Source: Vibrio japonicus (GTDB lineage: Bacteria > Pseudomonadota > Gammaproteobacteria > Enterobacterales > Vibrionaceae). From it: DNA of 64,000 bases. The position numbers and the translations under genes are program-made. Shown piece by piece: positions 7,660-16,512 of the stretch. The stretch spans positions 682,001 to 746,000 of the forward strand of contig NZ_CP102097.1 of the NCBI RefSeq assembly GCF_024582835.1. Reading direction: 5' to 3'. The number at the start of each line of letters is the position of its first letter. Within the stretch, counting starts at the first letter, position 1. The notes below the pieces were generated by a model that had not been told where the DNA came from, made no database searches, and saw only the letters and a program-made list of their open reading frames with translations.

Positions 7660-9129
7660 GTGACATCTGGCGAATTGCCAAAGGAAGCTGACGGGTTACA
7701 GCTCAACTTTTGTAAAACATTGGCGTGTGACAACTTTGGATTGAGTGATGCACATCGATACGTTGTGCAACATGCTAACCCCAAGCGACCTGCGATGGTT
7801 TGTCGGGAATGTGGCGCTTTCCCCCCTCTACTTAACAATCGGGAAGTTCTGAACGAGCTTCACCGCCTTAGGCATCTGCACAGTGATGGACTTCCTGCAT
7901 GTCGGAATACCGACTGTACGAACTTTGGTTTATCAGTGCACACTCACAAGCATCTTTACCACTCTTTTGGCTTCAGTGGTGATCGTCAGCGCTACCGATG
8001 TAAATGTTGTCAATCTACGTTTGTAGATAAATGGTCTGGTGCCAACAAAAAGCAACAACTTCAAGAAAACCTACTTGGCTTGCTCTTTATGGGGTACTCC
8101 GTGAGAGAGATTTGCCGCAAATTAGAGATCAACCCAAAGACGTTTTATGATCATCTTGACCACATAGCAAGTCGATGCAGACGTCAGCTTGCCATGTTTG
8201 ATGCTCGATGGGTCAACCATGCAAATCAGTATGAGCTCGCCTCCCACTACACGCAGTTACAACCTAAAAGCAATAACGGTGTTCTGTGGATCGTCACAGG
8301 GGAAGCTCAAAGCGGGTACATTCTTTGTCAGCATGTCAATTACGCGAGTGACGAAGAGCCTACAGGTAGCATCGATCACGATCCTTATCAGTATCCTTCT
8401 CGATTTGTTTCTCGTGAGCACTCTTCCGAAGCAAACATGCCCGTTCCTGAGCCGTCATCAATCCTCAAAGAACGTATCGACCAGAAGTACCAAACCATTT
8501 TGGCCCGTGGTAACGTTGAAGACCCTATGGGAAATCTTTCGGTTTTTAACTACCCATCCAAAGGTGCGCTGATTCGTCCACCTTACACGTCATATGCACA
8601 CTTCCTACACGTTCTCGACATGTGTAAGAAAGACAAGCAAATCTCCATCTACTTACCGCAAGATCCTGTGTTACGCTCCGCTGCATTGAGTGTTTGCCTA
8701 CCTCGTATCAAGTCAAAAACGGTCGACTTAATGTACGTAGAAGAAGACAAAGCTTGGACACTTTTTAACGACTCGGACAAAATTGATATCGTCCATATGG
8801 GCTGGTGGCGAGATCGTTGGGCGATCGTAACCAATAATGGTTCGTCAAAAGGTATCTGTTACCTTGCTGGCGAACACAATCAGCCTGAATTATGGTTAAA
8901 GCAAGCCTCCTTAAAAAAAGTAGCTTTCTACCAACAGAGATTCCAAAATCTGTTCAAAAGTTTCATTGATGAACCACGCCGTAAGCTTCGTCCGGGTGGA
9001 TTGCTACCACTTCTCGATATTTTTCGCGCGTGGCACAATTTGTGTTATCAGGACAAAAATGGGCTTACCGCTGCACAAAACCTAGGGTTAACGCAATCCC
9101 CGCTGACACTACGCGACCTGCTTTCGTAG
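7660..9129 (+). CDS. Conserved protein with duplicated zinc ribbon and helix-turn-helix (transposase-like)
   Basis: 489 residues from the GTG at 7660, which has a GAGGGGG ribosome site; the longer TTG start at 7612 lies in the deoD hairpin. The N-terminus has two matching zinc ribbons: CKTLACDNFGLS...CREC, then CRNTDCTNFGLS...CKCC. Each is C-x4-C plus C-x2-C, with a shared NFGLS phrase, so one arose by duplication. A helix-turn-helix follows (MGYSVREICRKLEINPKTFYDHL). This zinc ribbon plus HTH order resembles IS1/InsA-type transposase N-termini. The ~300-residue C-terminal part has no obvious DDE triad, and no terminal inverted repeats flank the gene. It may be a domesticated transposase-like DNA-binding protein; function unknown. 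Confidence 0.8.
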   Translation: MTSGELPKEADGLQLNFCKTLACDNFGLSDAHRYVVQHANPKRPAMVCRECGAFPPLLNNREVLNELHRLRHLHSDGLPACRNTDCTNFGLSVHTHKHLYHSFGFSGDRQRYRCKCCQSTFVDKWSGANKKQQLQENLLGLLFMGYSVREICRKLEINPKTFYDHLDHIASRCRRQLAMFDARWVNHANQYELASHYTQLQPKSNNGVLWIVTGEAQSGYILCQHVNYASDEEPTGSIDHDPYQYPSRFVSREHSSEANMPVPEPSSILKERIDQKYQTILARGNVEDPMGNLSVFNYPSKGALIRPPYTSYAHFLHVLDMCKKDKQISIYLPQDPVLRSAALSVCLPRIKSKTVDLMYVEEDKAWTLFNDSDKIDIVHMGWWRDRWAIVTNNGSSKGICYLAGEHNQPELWLKQASLKKVAFYQQRFQNLFKSFIDEPRRKLRPGGLLPLLDIFRAWHNLCYQDKNGLTAAQNLGLTQSPLTLRDLLS

Positions 9130-9251
9130 CCCAGTATGTGACGACTGCCCGTAAAAATCAGGTGTTTTCGCGCTTTTTATAGTGTTGAAAGCATCACTAT
9201 TCTTATAATGCATGAGCAGAAAGAGCATCATCGCGTTAAGAGATTGATTCA

Positions 9252-10736
9252 TTGGATAAAAGCCACAAACAAATCGCAATAGAGATAGAGCAACTTAAAT
9301 CTCGAGCAGACTCAGAACCCAACGCCGCGTTAATAGCCGCAAAGAAATGTGCGACTCGTTCGGCACAGGCCTGCTATCCAGAAGGTGAAGTTCAGTGCTT
9401 TGTCATTATGTCGCGATGTTTGTGGAACGAAATGGACTACCGTCAAGGTTTAAAGCTCATAAAAAAAGCGCTCGCTAAACTAAACTCGTTAGATACCGAT
9501 GACTTTTTGCCAGAAATCCTCCATCTCCATGCTTTGCACTATTGGGGACAGGCCAAATATTACTCTGCACAGCAATTCTGGATTAATGCTTTAGAACAGT
9601 CTGCACTCGTTGGTGAAACTGAATGCCAGATAGAAGCGTTGATCGGGCTTGGTAATATTTGGCGAATTACACGAGAGTTCGAGTTAGCAAAACACACACA
9701 TGAATTGGCAGCCACTGTCGCCAACCACAACCGTATTAATTCTTTAGAGGGTAAAGCAAGAATTTTACTGGCGTGGGATCACTACTTACTCAACAACTTT
9801 GTCGATATGCTCTCTACTCTTGATGGTGCAGCAGAAGTGCTAAAAGACCATCACGACTCCACTTTGCAAGCCGAAATTTGGTATTTTCGTGGTTTAGCCT
9901 TGCTTGGGTTAGAACGAGTTGAAGATGCCGACGCAGCAACGGAAAAAACGCACTCTTTAGCAATCAAACATGACTTAGCCTGGGTAAAGGCGCAATCATA
10001 CATTAGCCGATCACGCTTGGAGCTCTTACGTAAAAATCCGAAAAAAGCGACCGAACTTCTAAACAACGCTGAACAGCTAGCAACAACCTTTGATAACGGA
10101 GAATTACTCTCTCAAATTTGTTATCAACAATCGGTTGTTGCAGAAGAGTGTAACGATAGCCAAGCCGCACTGCTCGCGTTTAAAAATTACCGTAAGTACT
10201 CAATAAGCATGCTGCGTGAACAAACGGAAAAAGTGAGTGGAGACAAAGCAAAGACGTCAAAACGCCAGATGGAACAACGAGCGCGTAAACTCATCAATCG
10301 TATTAGAGCGCAGCATGAATTCGATTCTGATAAGCCACTGTCTAAACTCGTATCTGAGATCTATTGGTGGGAGCAATTAGTTCTCTTCAAAACAGAGCTC
10401 AAGCAGTCCAACTATTCCGTCATCGTGATTCAACACAACGATCCGTGCTACTTGGAGGTGTGCGCAGAGCTTACACATGCGCTTTGCAACCAGAAAGACA
10501 TTCTATCTCGCTTAAGCTCAGACAGACTAGGGCTACTTTTGGCAGACAAAGGGGAAGCAGCGGAAAACATTTATCGCATATTATGTAGCATGATAGAAAA
10601 CTATCCTTGGCAACGTAAAGGATTGAATAAACCGCTACCTAGAGTGAGTTTACAAGATATTCTTTCTTTCCCATTCACTTTAGAACAACTCGACGAAGCG
10701 CAGCAGGAAAAGCACAATGGAAGCATTACTCAATAA
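9252..10736 (+). CDS. TPR protein with a degenerate GGDEF-like C-terminus
   Basis: 494 residues from a TTG start; no better start is near and an AAGAG ribosome site precedes it. Residues ~1-330 are helical repeats of TPR type (for example ILHLHALHYWGQAKYYSAQQFWINALEQS). The C-terminal ~150 residues align by eye with the GGDEF domain of the next gene: KPLSKLVSEIYWWEQL matches DPLTQLHNRRWLEAKL, YSVIVIQHND matches FSLMVIDIDH, and LSRLSSDRLGLLLAD matches VRFGGEEFLVILEN. The signature loop is SSDRL (422-426), so diguanylate cyclase activity is not expected. The gene overlaps its downstream paralogue by 20 bases. A regulatory or scaffold role is inferred. Confidence 0.85.
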   Translation: MDKSHKQIAIEIEQLKSRADSEPNAALIAAKKCATRSAQACYPEGEVQCFVIMSRCLWNEMDYRQGLKLIKKALAKLNSLDTDDFLPEILHLHALHYWGQAKYYSAQQFWINALEQSALVGETECQIEALIGLGNIWRITREFELAKHTHELAATVANHNRINSLEGKARILLAWDHYLLNNFVDMLSTLDGAAEVLKDHHDSTLQAEIWYFRGLALLGLERVEDADAATEKTHSLAIKHDLAWVKAQSYISRSRLELLRKNPKKATELLNNAEQLATTFDNGELLSQICYQQSVVAEECNDSQAALLAFKNYRKYSISMLREQTEKVSGDKAKTSKRQMEQRARKLINRIRAQHEFDSDKPLSKLVSEIYWWEQLVLFKTELKQSNYSVIVIQHNDPCYLEVCAELTHALCNQKDILSRLSSDRLGLLLADKGEAAENIYRILCSMIENYPWQRKGLNKPLPRVSLQDILSFPFTLEQLDEAQQEKHNGSITQ

Positions 10737-12297
10737 GATCTCCGACTCAGGGTTAGATGCTTCCGCTGTCTCCGCTCAGGAAGCGTTGGCGTTTTGGGAG
10801 AACGTGCGTCAAAACATTGCATCAACCCCCCAAGAAGAAGCGCAGTGCCTTATCATCAGCTCGACATATAACAGTGACCTAAAATCCCTAAAGTCCAGTA
10901 TCGACGAACTAAAGCAAGCATTAGATCTACTTACTTTGCCAGGCGACGCTAAACTTATCCTTGAAATTAAAAACAGCATCGCTGAAAAACTGGTAGAAAG
11001 TGGTCAATACAGCCGCGCGTTAAACGAATACATTGACTCGTGCAACATTGCGGTTGAACACAGCTTTATCGATGAATACGTTTTCTCGGTTCTTGGTATG
11101 GGCAACCTGTGCGATACCTATGGCGAGCACAATCGAGCCCTGCGTTACTATCAAAAAATCGACAGTATCGATCATGCCATTACAAGCCGTGCCTTACGAT
11201 TACGTTATAAACTGAATAAACTCGCTTGCTACATTGATCTAAACCGTTTGAGCGCCGGAAAAAACCTCATCCGAGAATGCGAAGAATTAAGTATTCTTGT
11301 CAGCGATAAAATCTTAACTGCCCAAGTTTTACTCTATCAAGCGAAAATACATCGCCTTGAAAGGAATCTAGACTTGGCAATGCAATCGCTTTGTGGAATT
11401 CAAAACGCATCAAGAAATGCGAACTCTACTTGGCTTTCAAATATGATTCGTATGGAACTTGCCTGCTTCCTGAGTGAGTTTAACAAGCCGCACTGGGCAA
11501 AGTTGTTATTAGAAGCAGCAGATAAACGGATCCAAGTATCTGGTCCACCTATTTTGAATTTAAAAGTCTGTGATACGTTAGCCGCTGTTTGCGAGCAACA
11601 AGAATCTTATCAAGACGCTTTAAACTACCAGAAGCGTGCCTATGATGCAGAGCACCTGCTGATCAAGCAAATACCAATTGGAGAGCTTGGGGCGAGCCAG
11701 TTAAGGCGCTTGTCACGTTTTGAGCCCCAACTGAAGCTCATTCTTTCTGAAATCGAAAACAAAGAGCTGAAAGAGACGACTGAAAATCAAAAGCATACCG
11801 TAGAGAAACTCCAACAAGATGTGTTCACCGATCCGCTGACACAACTGCATAATCGTCGATGGTTAGAAGCTAAGCTAAAAGACCTTCTTATAAACGAAGT
11901 GCAGTTCTCGCTTATGGTCATTGATATTGATCACTTCAAATCGATCAACGATGAATTGAGTCATTTAGTCGGTGACAAAGCCATTGTAAATGTTTCGTCT
12001 GAATTAGCCTCGTACTTTAATTTTCATGATGCATCATGCGTTCGATTCGGGGGAGAAGAGTTTCTTGTCATCCTTGAAAATACAGAAATAGAACAAGCGG
12101 AAGCGCACGCGGAGTCATTTAGAAAACAGATCTATAACTTTAATTGGCAAGATATCTTAGGCGAACGAGGGTTAACGATCAGCATTGGAATAACGCTGCA
12201 TAAAGATGCCGAAAACACGCAACGTACGTTCTATCGAGCAGATAAAGCACTGTATCGAGCAAAAGCAAACGGCCGAAATCAGGTATGCACTGAGTGA
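10717..12297 (+). CDS. TPR-GGDEF diguanylate cyclase
   Basis: 526 residues with no signal peptide or membrane segment. The N-terminal ~340 residues are TPR-like helical repeats. A coiled-coil linker (ELKETTENQKHTVEKLQQDV) leads into a GGDEF domain (about 368-525) starting FTDPLTQLHNRRWLEAKL. The active-site loop is GGEEF (445-449) and the metal-binding motif is MVIDIDHFKSINDELSH, both intact, so it should make cyclic di-GMP in the cytoplasm. No RxxD inhibitory site is seen just before the loop (the residues are SCVRF). It overlaps the upstream paralogue by 20 bases, so the two are probably made in a fixed ratio. LapD, a c-di-GMP receptor, is encoded at 36.1 kb. Confidence 0.93.
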   Translation: MEALLNKISDSGLDASAVSAQEALAFWENVRQNIASTPQEEAQCLIISSTYNSDLKSLKSSIDELKQALDLLTLPGDAKLILEIKNSIAEKLVESGQYSRALNEYIDSCNIAVEHSFIDEYVFSVLGMGNLCDTYGEHNRALRYYQKIDSIDHAITSRALRLRYKLNKLACYIDLNRLSAGKNLIRECEELSILVSDKILTAQVLLYQAKIHRLERNLDLAMQSLCGIQNASRNANSTWLSNMIRMELACFLSEFNKPHWAKLLLEAADKRIQVSGPPILNLKVCDTLAAVCEQQESYQDALNYQKRAYDAEHLLIKQIPIGELGASQLRRLSRFEPQLKLILSEIENKELKETTENQKHTVEKLQQDVFTDPLTQLHNRRWLEAKLKDLLINEVQFSLMVIDIDHFKSINDELSHLVGDKAIVNVSSELASYFNFHDASCVRFGGEEFLVILENTEIEQAEAHAESFRKQIYNFNWQDILGERGLTISIGITLHKDAENTQRTFYRADKALYRAKANGRNQVCTE

Positions 12298-12722
12298 TCT
12301 CTCGCATAGTGAGATCGAGTCTGAATTCTATCTATCTGCTCTGCAGACACTACGTAATTGGATAAGAGCCATATATAATGGTTTTAATTAACACTACCCC
12401 AAGTTTTGATAGTGTGGTTCATACTAGCAAGGTATATCTGTCCTGCTGGTTCAAACCAATCCTAGCGAAAATCAAACCAACCTGCGCGTTTACTGGATCG
12501 TTAAGACACATCCAATGGTGAAATAGTGACTATCAATAAGCAGAGTAGTGGGTGGACAGATTCCATTACGGAGGGAGTTGCCAGAGAGGACTTTGAGGAG
12601 ATCTGTCGTGTGTAAGTAGCACGGGCAAACATACGGCAATGCGGTGTGTTTGTTGACTCACTTCAAGATCCATTATTAGTGTCTGTTTTGAAAAAAGAGT
12701 ATTGTCAAATTAACTTCTAATA
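12298..12722. other. Non-coding stretch with a possible gene remnant
   Basis: No intact gene. On the plus strand a short open stretch (about 12505-12614) reads DTSNGEIVTINKQSSGWTDSITEGVAREDFEEICRV and then stop. It looks protein-like but has no start or upstream continuation, and could be the C-terminal remnant of a gene. A hairpin-like sequence follows at about 12627-12656. The right border is the IS630-type element. Confidence 0.35.
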
Positions 12723-12781
12723 CCAATCTAAGAAAAAATATGATCTAATTTAAGGCCATTCAACAATAGAATGTATTCGCT

Positions 12782-13270
12782 ATGGATAGCCTCAAGAATA
12801 TTGATTTTAAAAAGCTCGCAAGCCAGCAGAAATCCATCCAGATGAAAATGAGATTGCTCGCACTTGCTCATTTCAAAGATGGACACTCTCGTACCCAAAT
12901 CGCCAAGTTTCTTAAGGTGAGCCGAACCAGTGTTAATCGATGGGTTCAAATCTTTCTTGAAGAAGGATTAGAAGGGCTGAAGGAAAAGCCAAGAACGGGA
13001 AGACCACCATTATTAACTTCTGAACAAAGGGAGCAATTGAGCCAATACATCAAAGATAAAGCTCATGATACTCAAGGTGGGCGACTGACCGGCGCCGATA
13101 TCCATGCCTATATTGTGAAAGAATTTGGCCAGCATTATCATCCTGATTCTATCTATTACCTACTCGAGCATATGGGTTTCTCATGGGTCACTTCCCGTTC
13201 AAAACACCCACAACAATCCCAAGCGATACAGGAAGATTTTAAAAAAACTCCAAGACGAAACGATCCTTAA
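12782..13270 (+). CDS. IS630-family transposase, N-terminal frame
   Basis: 162 residues with the DNA-binding part of an IS630 transposase: HFKDGHSRTQIAKFLKVSRTSVNRWVQIFLEEGLEGLKEKPRTGRPPLL, a paired helix-turn-helix with the GRPP hinge. The frame runs to a stop at 13268-13270. The family's sequence continues in a different frame after a run of seven A at 13241-13247: removing one A, or skipping one base in translation, joins it to the next frame to give about 344 residues, the normal family length. It may be a programmed frameshift or an inactivating indel. Confidence 0.8.
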   Translation: MDSLKNIDFKKLASQQKSIQMKMRLLALAHFKDGHSRTQIAKFLKVSRTSVNRWVQIFLEEGLEGLKEKPRTGRPPLLTSEQREQLSQYIKDKAHDTQGGRLTGADIHAYIVKEFGQHYHPDSIYYLLEHMGFSWVTSRSKHPQQSQAIQEDFKKTPRRNDP

Positions 13271-13817
13271 GATCCCAGGTCATGTCGCTTTAAAGCATGT
13301 CGATATCTGGTTTCAGGATGAAGCTCGATTTGGGCAACAAAATACAACAACACGGTTATGGGCTGAAAGAGGCACACGTCCCAGAGCAGTGAAGCAACAA
13401 CAGTTCGAATATGCGTATCTATTTGGTTCTGTCTGTCCTCAAAAAGGTATTGGTGAGGCTATCGTTGTCCCATGGGTCAATAAAGACCTCATGATTGAGC
13501 ATTTAAAGCAAATATCGGCGGTCACTGAAAAAGGACGTCATGCCGTCATCATTATGGATGGCGCAGGATGGCATACAGAAGATATCGCTAATGGCTTTCA
13601 GAACATCAGTGTCATCAAACTTCCCCCCTATTCTCCAGAGCTAAACCCTATAGAACAAGTATGGAGCTGGATGAGACAACACTATCTCGCCAATCAGTCT
13701 TTTGCGGATTACGAAGACATTGTCTCCAAAGTGTGTAGGGCTTGGAATCGTTTTTTGGCATGCTCCAACAGAGTCACCAAGATGTGTTCGAGAGAATGGG
13801 CAGACCTGACCAGTTAA
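13239..13817 (+). CDS. IS630-family transposase, C-terminal frame (DDE catalytic part)
   Basis: This is the catalytic half. The homologous sequence begins near LKKLQDETILKIPGHVALKHVD. The same frame is open from 13125, but its first ~38 residues overlap the N-terminal frame and do not look like transposase. DDE residues are visible: Asp in DIWFQDEARFGQ, Asp in VIIMDGAGWH, and Glu in LPPYSPELNPIEQVWSWMRQ. It lacks its own plausible ribosome site at the A-run, so it would be made only by frameshifting or transcript slippage, if at all. Confidence 0.75.
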   Translation, partial: LKKLQDETILKIPGHVALKHVDIWFQDEARFGQQNTTTRLWAERGTRPRAVKQQQFEYAYLFGSVCPQKGIGEAIVVPWVNKDLMIEHLKQISAVTEKGRHAVIIMDGAGWHTEDIANGFQNISVIKLPPYSPELNPIEQVWSWMRQHYLANQSFADYEDIVSKVCRAWNRFLACSNRVTKMCSREWADLTS

Positions 13818-13832
13818 TTTTCCAGATTGGTA

Positions 13833-14343
13833 TAACCTACTTATGTTGTTTTTAACCACAAGAGTCAACTCTCATCACTTCGCAACTCCGGTATTTAATC
13901 TGTCACCATTTCGCTCAGCTTGACTCCTTTTTTATGTTTCCAAATGAGCACCATGGTGCATATTAAATTACACCTAAATATTAATTTACCTCCCTATCAA
14001 TGTAATGTCTTTCATCTCGAATTTTAATGAAAACTTCGTCTTTATAAGACTCATACTTTATATCACTCATTAAAACAAACATGTGTTTGCCTGGTCATTG
14101 ATATCATGTAAGCATATGAATAAAAAGAGTTTTCTACAACATATAATTCTTCTTGATTTTTTCCTTTTTTTGATTAATTTATTTTACTCTGAATATTTTT
14201 AATTTATAAATTTTTATTCTTTATTTTTAATTTAATTAAAATAAAAAACTGGAAAATAAAGTATCGATCATGTTCACGATGTTATATTTAAGACTATTAG
14301 TTTGCTTTACTTTATTAATCGTCAGGCGTAAAACAAACAAACG
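13833..14343. promoter_or_regulatory. AT-rich region upstream of the pseudouridine cluster
   Basis: About 510 bases with no supported gene. The first part is ordinary. From about 14140 to 14260 it becomes extremely AT-rich, with runs of T and A, a composition often bound by H-NS and common upstream of acquired operons. No clear sigma-70 boxes can be chosen in such sequence. Confidence 0.45.
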
Positions 14344-15465
14344 TTGAATAACAAACATATATTTGGTTTTTATATGACTGGTCGAGAACGGGAAATATTA
14401 CACCTACTTAGGCGGGATCCACTTATTCAGCAGCAAGAAATAGCTGAGATGTTGGGTATTAGCCGTTCAGGTGTTGCGGGGCATATTATGAATTTGATAA
14501 AGAAAGGATACATCAAAGGTAAAGGCTATATTTTATCTAATCATAGTTATGTTGTAACTGTGGGCTCTACAAATATGGATGTGTGTGGATATGCAAAATC
14601 CAAATTAGTTTATGAGGATTCAAACCCTGGAATTATTAAATGTACGCCTGGTGGTGTTGGTCGAAATATTGCTCAAAACATTGCTTTACTAGGTTATGAA
14701 AGTCACCTAATTTCTGTTATTGGCAATGATTTTTATGGTGATACTTTATTAGACCAGATTAAGACATCCGGTGTTTACATTGATAACATTCACCGTTTAC
14801 ATGGCGAAAATACCTCAACTTATCTTTCTTTACTTGATGATAAAGGGGAAATGCTCGTTGCTGTTAATGACACTAGAATTATTGACAAGTTAACACCTTC
14901 ATTATTATCGACGTCTAAAGATCTTATTCAGCATGCAGGCGTGTTAGTAGTTGACTGTAATTTAACAGAAGATGCACTGGCCTGGATTTTTAGCAACTCG
15001 GGTAATGTTCCTATATTTGTAGATACTGTATCTGCATTTAAAGCTCCTAAAATTCGTCACTGGCTTTCCCATATAAATACATTAAAACCGAACCGACTGG
15101 AAGCCGAAGTATTAAGTGGTATATCTATCCGTACTCCACAAGATCCCCCCTCTGTAGCGGACTGGTTTCACGAGCAGGGAGTTCAACGACTGGCGTTAAG
15201 TATGGGGAAAGAGGGAGTCTATTATAGCGAGATGGACGGTCAGCGAGGCTGGTCAAAACCATTAACCATGGACATCGTAAATGTCACTGGAGCTGGTGAT
15301 GCCATGATGGCAGGTTTGGCAAGTGGCTGGCTGGATGATCTGTCTCTAGCTGAAAGTATCCGTTTTGCTCAAGGATGTTCTGCTTTAACCATTTCATCCG
15401 AATTCACAAATAATCCTAATCTGTCAAATGACAGAGTTCATCAACTGTTGGAATTACAATCATGA
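14344..15465 (+). CDS. psuK: Pseudouridine kinase with N-terminal winged helix (PsuK-like)
   Basis: 373 residues from TTG at 14344; an ATG at 14374 is the alternative, and neither has a strong ribosome site. Residues ~11-55 are a winged helix (REREILHLLRRDPLIQQQEIAEMLGISRSGVAGHIMNLIKKGYI). Residues ~60-370 are a PfkB/ribokinase domain: VGSTNMDVCGYA, TPGGVGRNIAQNIALLG and the catalytic/anion-hole NVTGAGDAMMAG. The HTH-PfkB architecture, with psuG immediately after (4-bp overlap), indicates phosphorylation of pseudouridine to pseudouridine-5'-phosphate. The fused HTH may let the kinase regulate its own operon; that is inference. Confidence 0.88.
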   Translation: MNNKHIFGFYMTGREREILHLLRRDPLIQQQEIAEMLGISRSGVAGHIMNLIKKGYIKGKGYILSNHSYVVTVGSTNMDVCGYAKSKLVYEDSNPGIIKCTPGGVGRNIAQNIALLGYESHLISVIGNDFYGDTLLDQIKTSGVYIDNIHRLHGENTSTYLSLLDDKGEMLVAVNDTRIIDKLTPSLLSTSKDLIQHAGVLVVDCNLTEDALAWIFSNSGNVPIFVDTVSAFKAPKIRHWLSHINTLKPNRLEAEVLSGISIRTPQDPPSVADWFHEQGVQRLALSMGKEGVYYSEMDGQRGWSKPLTMDIVNVTGAGDAMMAGLASGWLDDLSLAESIRFAQGCSALTISSEFTNNPNLSNDRVHQLLELQS

Positions 15466-16400
15466 AAAAAGAACTGACGTATAACGAATACCTAGACGTG
15501 TCACCAGAAGTATCAAAAGCTTTGGAAAACAATCAGCCGATCGTCGCCTTGGAATCTACGATTATTTCACACGGCATGCCATATCCTCAGAATGTAGAAA
15601 CAGCATTACAGGTTGAGCAAATCGTAAGAGAAAATGGTGCAGTACCTGCCACGATTGCAATTATAAATGGTCGGATGAAAGCCGGTTTGTCAAGGGAAGA
15701 GATTGAGCTTCTGGGTCGAGAAGGCCATACAGTCACAAAAGTCAGTCGTAGGGATCTTCCTTTTGTTATGGCAGCAGGAAAGCATGGTGCAACCACCGTT
15801 GCATCAACGATGATTATTGCGGCTATGGCGGGGATTTCAGTATTTGCGACAGGGGGTATCGGTGGTGTCCATCGTGGAGCAGAGAAGACGTTTGATATTT
15901 CTGCAGATCTTCAGGAACTAGCAAAAACTAGCGTAGCAGTTGTCTGTGCAGGTGCCAAGTCTATTCTAGATCTGGGGCTTACAACAGAATACCTAGAAAC
16001 ACATGGCGTACCGCTAGTTGGTTATCAAACTCAAGTTTTACCAGCATTCTTCTGCCGCACGAGCCCGTACTCTGTCAGTATTCAGCTTGATAAATCGCAT
16101 CAAATTGCAAAAGCAATGGTTACTAAATGGCAGTCTGGTCTGGACGGGGGAATGGTTATCGCCAACCCAATCCCTGAAGAATTTGCGATGTCGGAAGACA
16201 AGATCAACACTGCAATTAATCAGGCTGTACAGGAATCCGTTGAGCAAGGGATCCACGGTAAAGAGAGCACACCGTTCTTACTGGCTCGTGTCGCAGAGCT
16301 GACCGGAGGAGACAGCCTGCATTCTAATATTCAGCTGGTATTTAATAACGCACAGTTGGCAGCAAAAATTGCCTGTGATTACCAAGCATTGAAAGCATAA
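15462..16400 (+). CDS. psuG: Pseudouridine-5'-phosphate glycosidase
   Basis: 312 residues of the IndA/PsuG family, which cleaves the C-C glycosidic bond of pseudouridine-5'-phosphate to uracil and ribose-5-phosphate. Conserved blocks: VALESTIISHGMPYPQNVETALQVE near the N-terminus, ATIAIINGRMKAGLSREEIELLG, FATGGIGGVHRGAEKTFDISADL and VVCAGAKSILDLGLTTEYLETHGVPLVGY. Length and motifs match the family throughout. It overlaps the kinase by 4 bases (ATGA), so the two are coupled. A hairpin separates it from the transporter gene that follows. Confidence 0.95.
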   Translation: MKKELTYNEYLDVSPEVSKALENNQPIVALESTIISHGMPYPQNVETALQVEQIVRENGAVPATIAIINGRMKAGLSREEIELLGREGHTVTKVSRRDLPFVMAAGKHGATTVASTMIIAAMAGISVFATGGIGGVHRGAEKTFDISADLQELAKTSVAVVCAGAKSILDLGLTTEYLETHGVPLVGYQTQVLPAFFCRTSPYSVSIQLDKSHQIAKAMVTKWQSGLDGGMVIANPIPEEFAMSEDKINTAINQAVQESVEQGIHGKESTPFLLARVAELTGGDSLHSNIQLVFNNAQLAAKIACDYQALKA

Positions 16401-16445
16401 TAGGCTTGCTTTCGATTAGGAATTGATTCTTTATTTATTAACACT

Positions 16446-16500
16446 AAACCTGAAAGGTAAAAAATATTTTATAAGAATATCCTTTCAGGTTTTATTTTTA
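16446..16500 (+). terminator. Intercistronic hairpin between psuG and the transporter
   Basis: A perfect 12-bp stem (16446-16457 with 16481-16492) has a 23-base AU-rich loop and is followed by TATTTTTA. It looks like an attenuator or partial terminator inside the operon, lowering or separately controlling transporter expression. Confidence 0.6.
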
Positions 16501-16512
16501 AAGGGATTATAT

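Larger units (their letters stand above)
12723..13830 (+). mobile_element. IS630-family insertion sequence
   Basis: The element is 1108 bp. The left end CCAATCT and right end AGATTGG are inverted repeats that extend imperfectly inward, and both ends are flanked by TA (12721-12722 and 13831-13832), the target duplication used by IS630/Tc1 elements. It carries one transposase gene broken into two frames. It sits between the GGDEF gene and the pseudouridine catabolism cluster. Confidence 0.85.
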
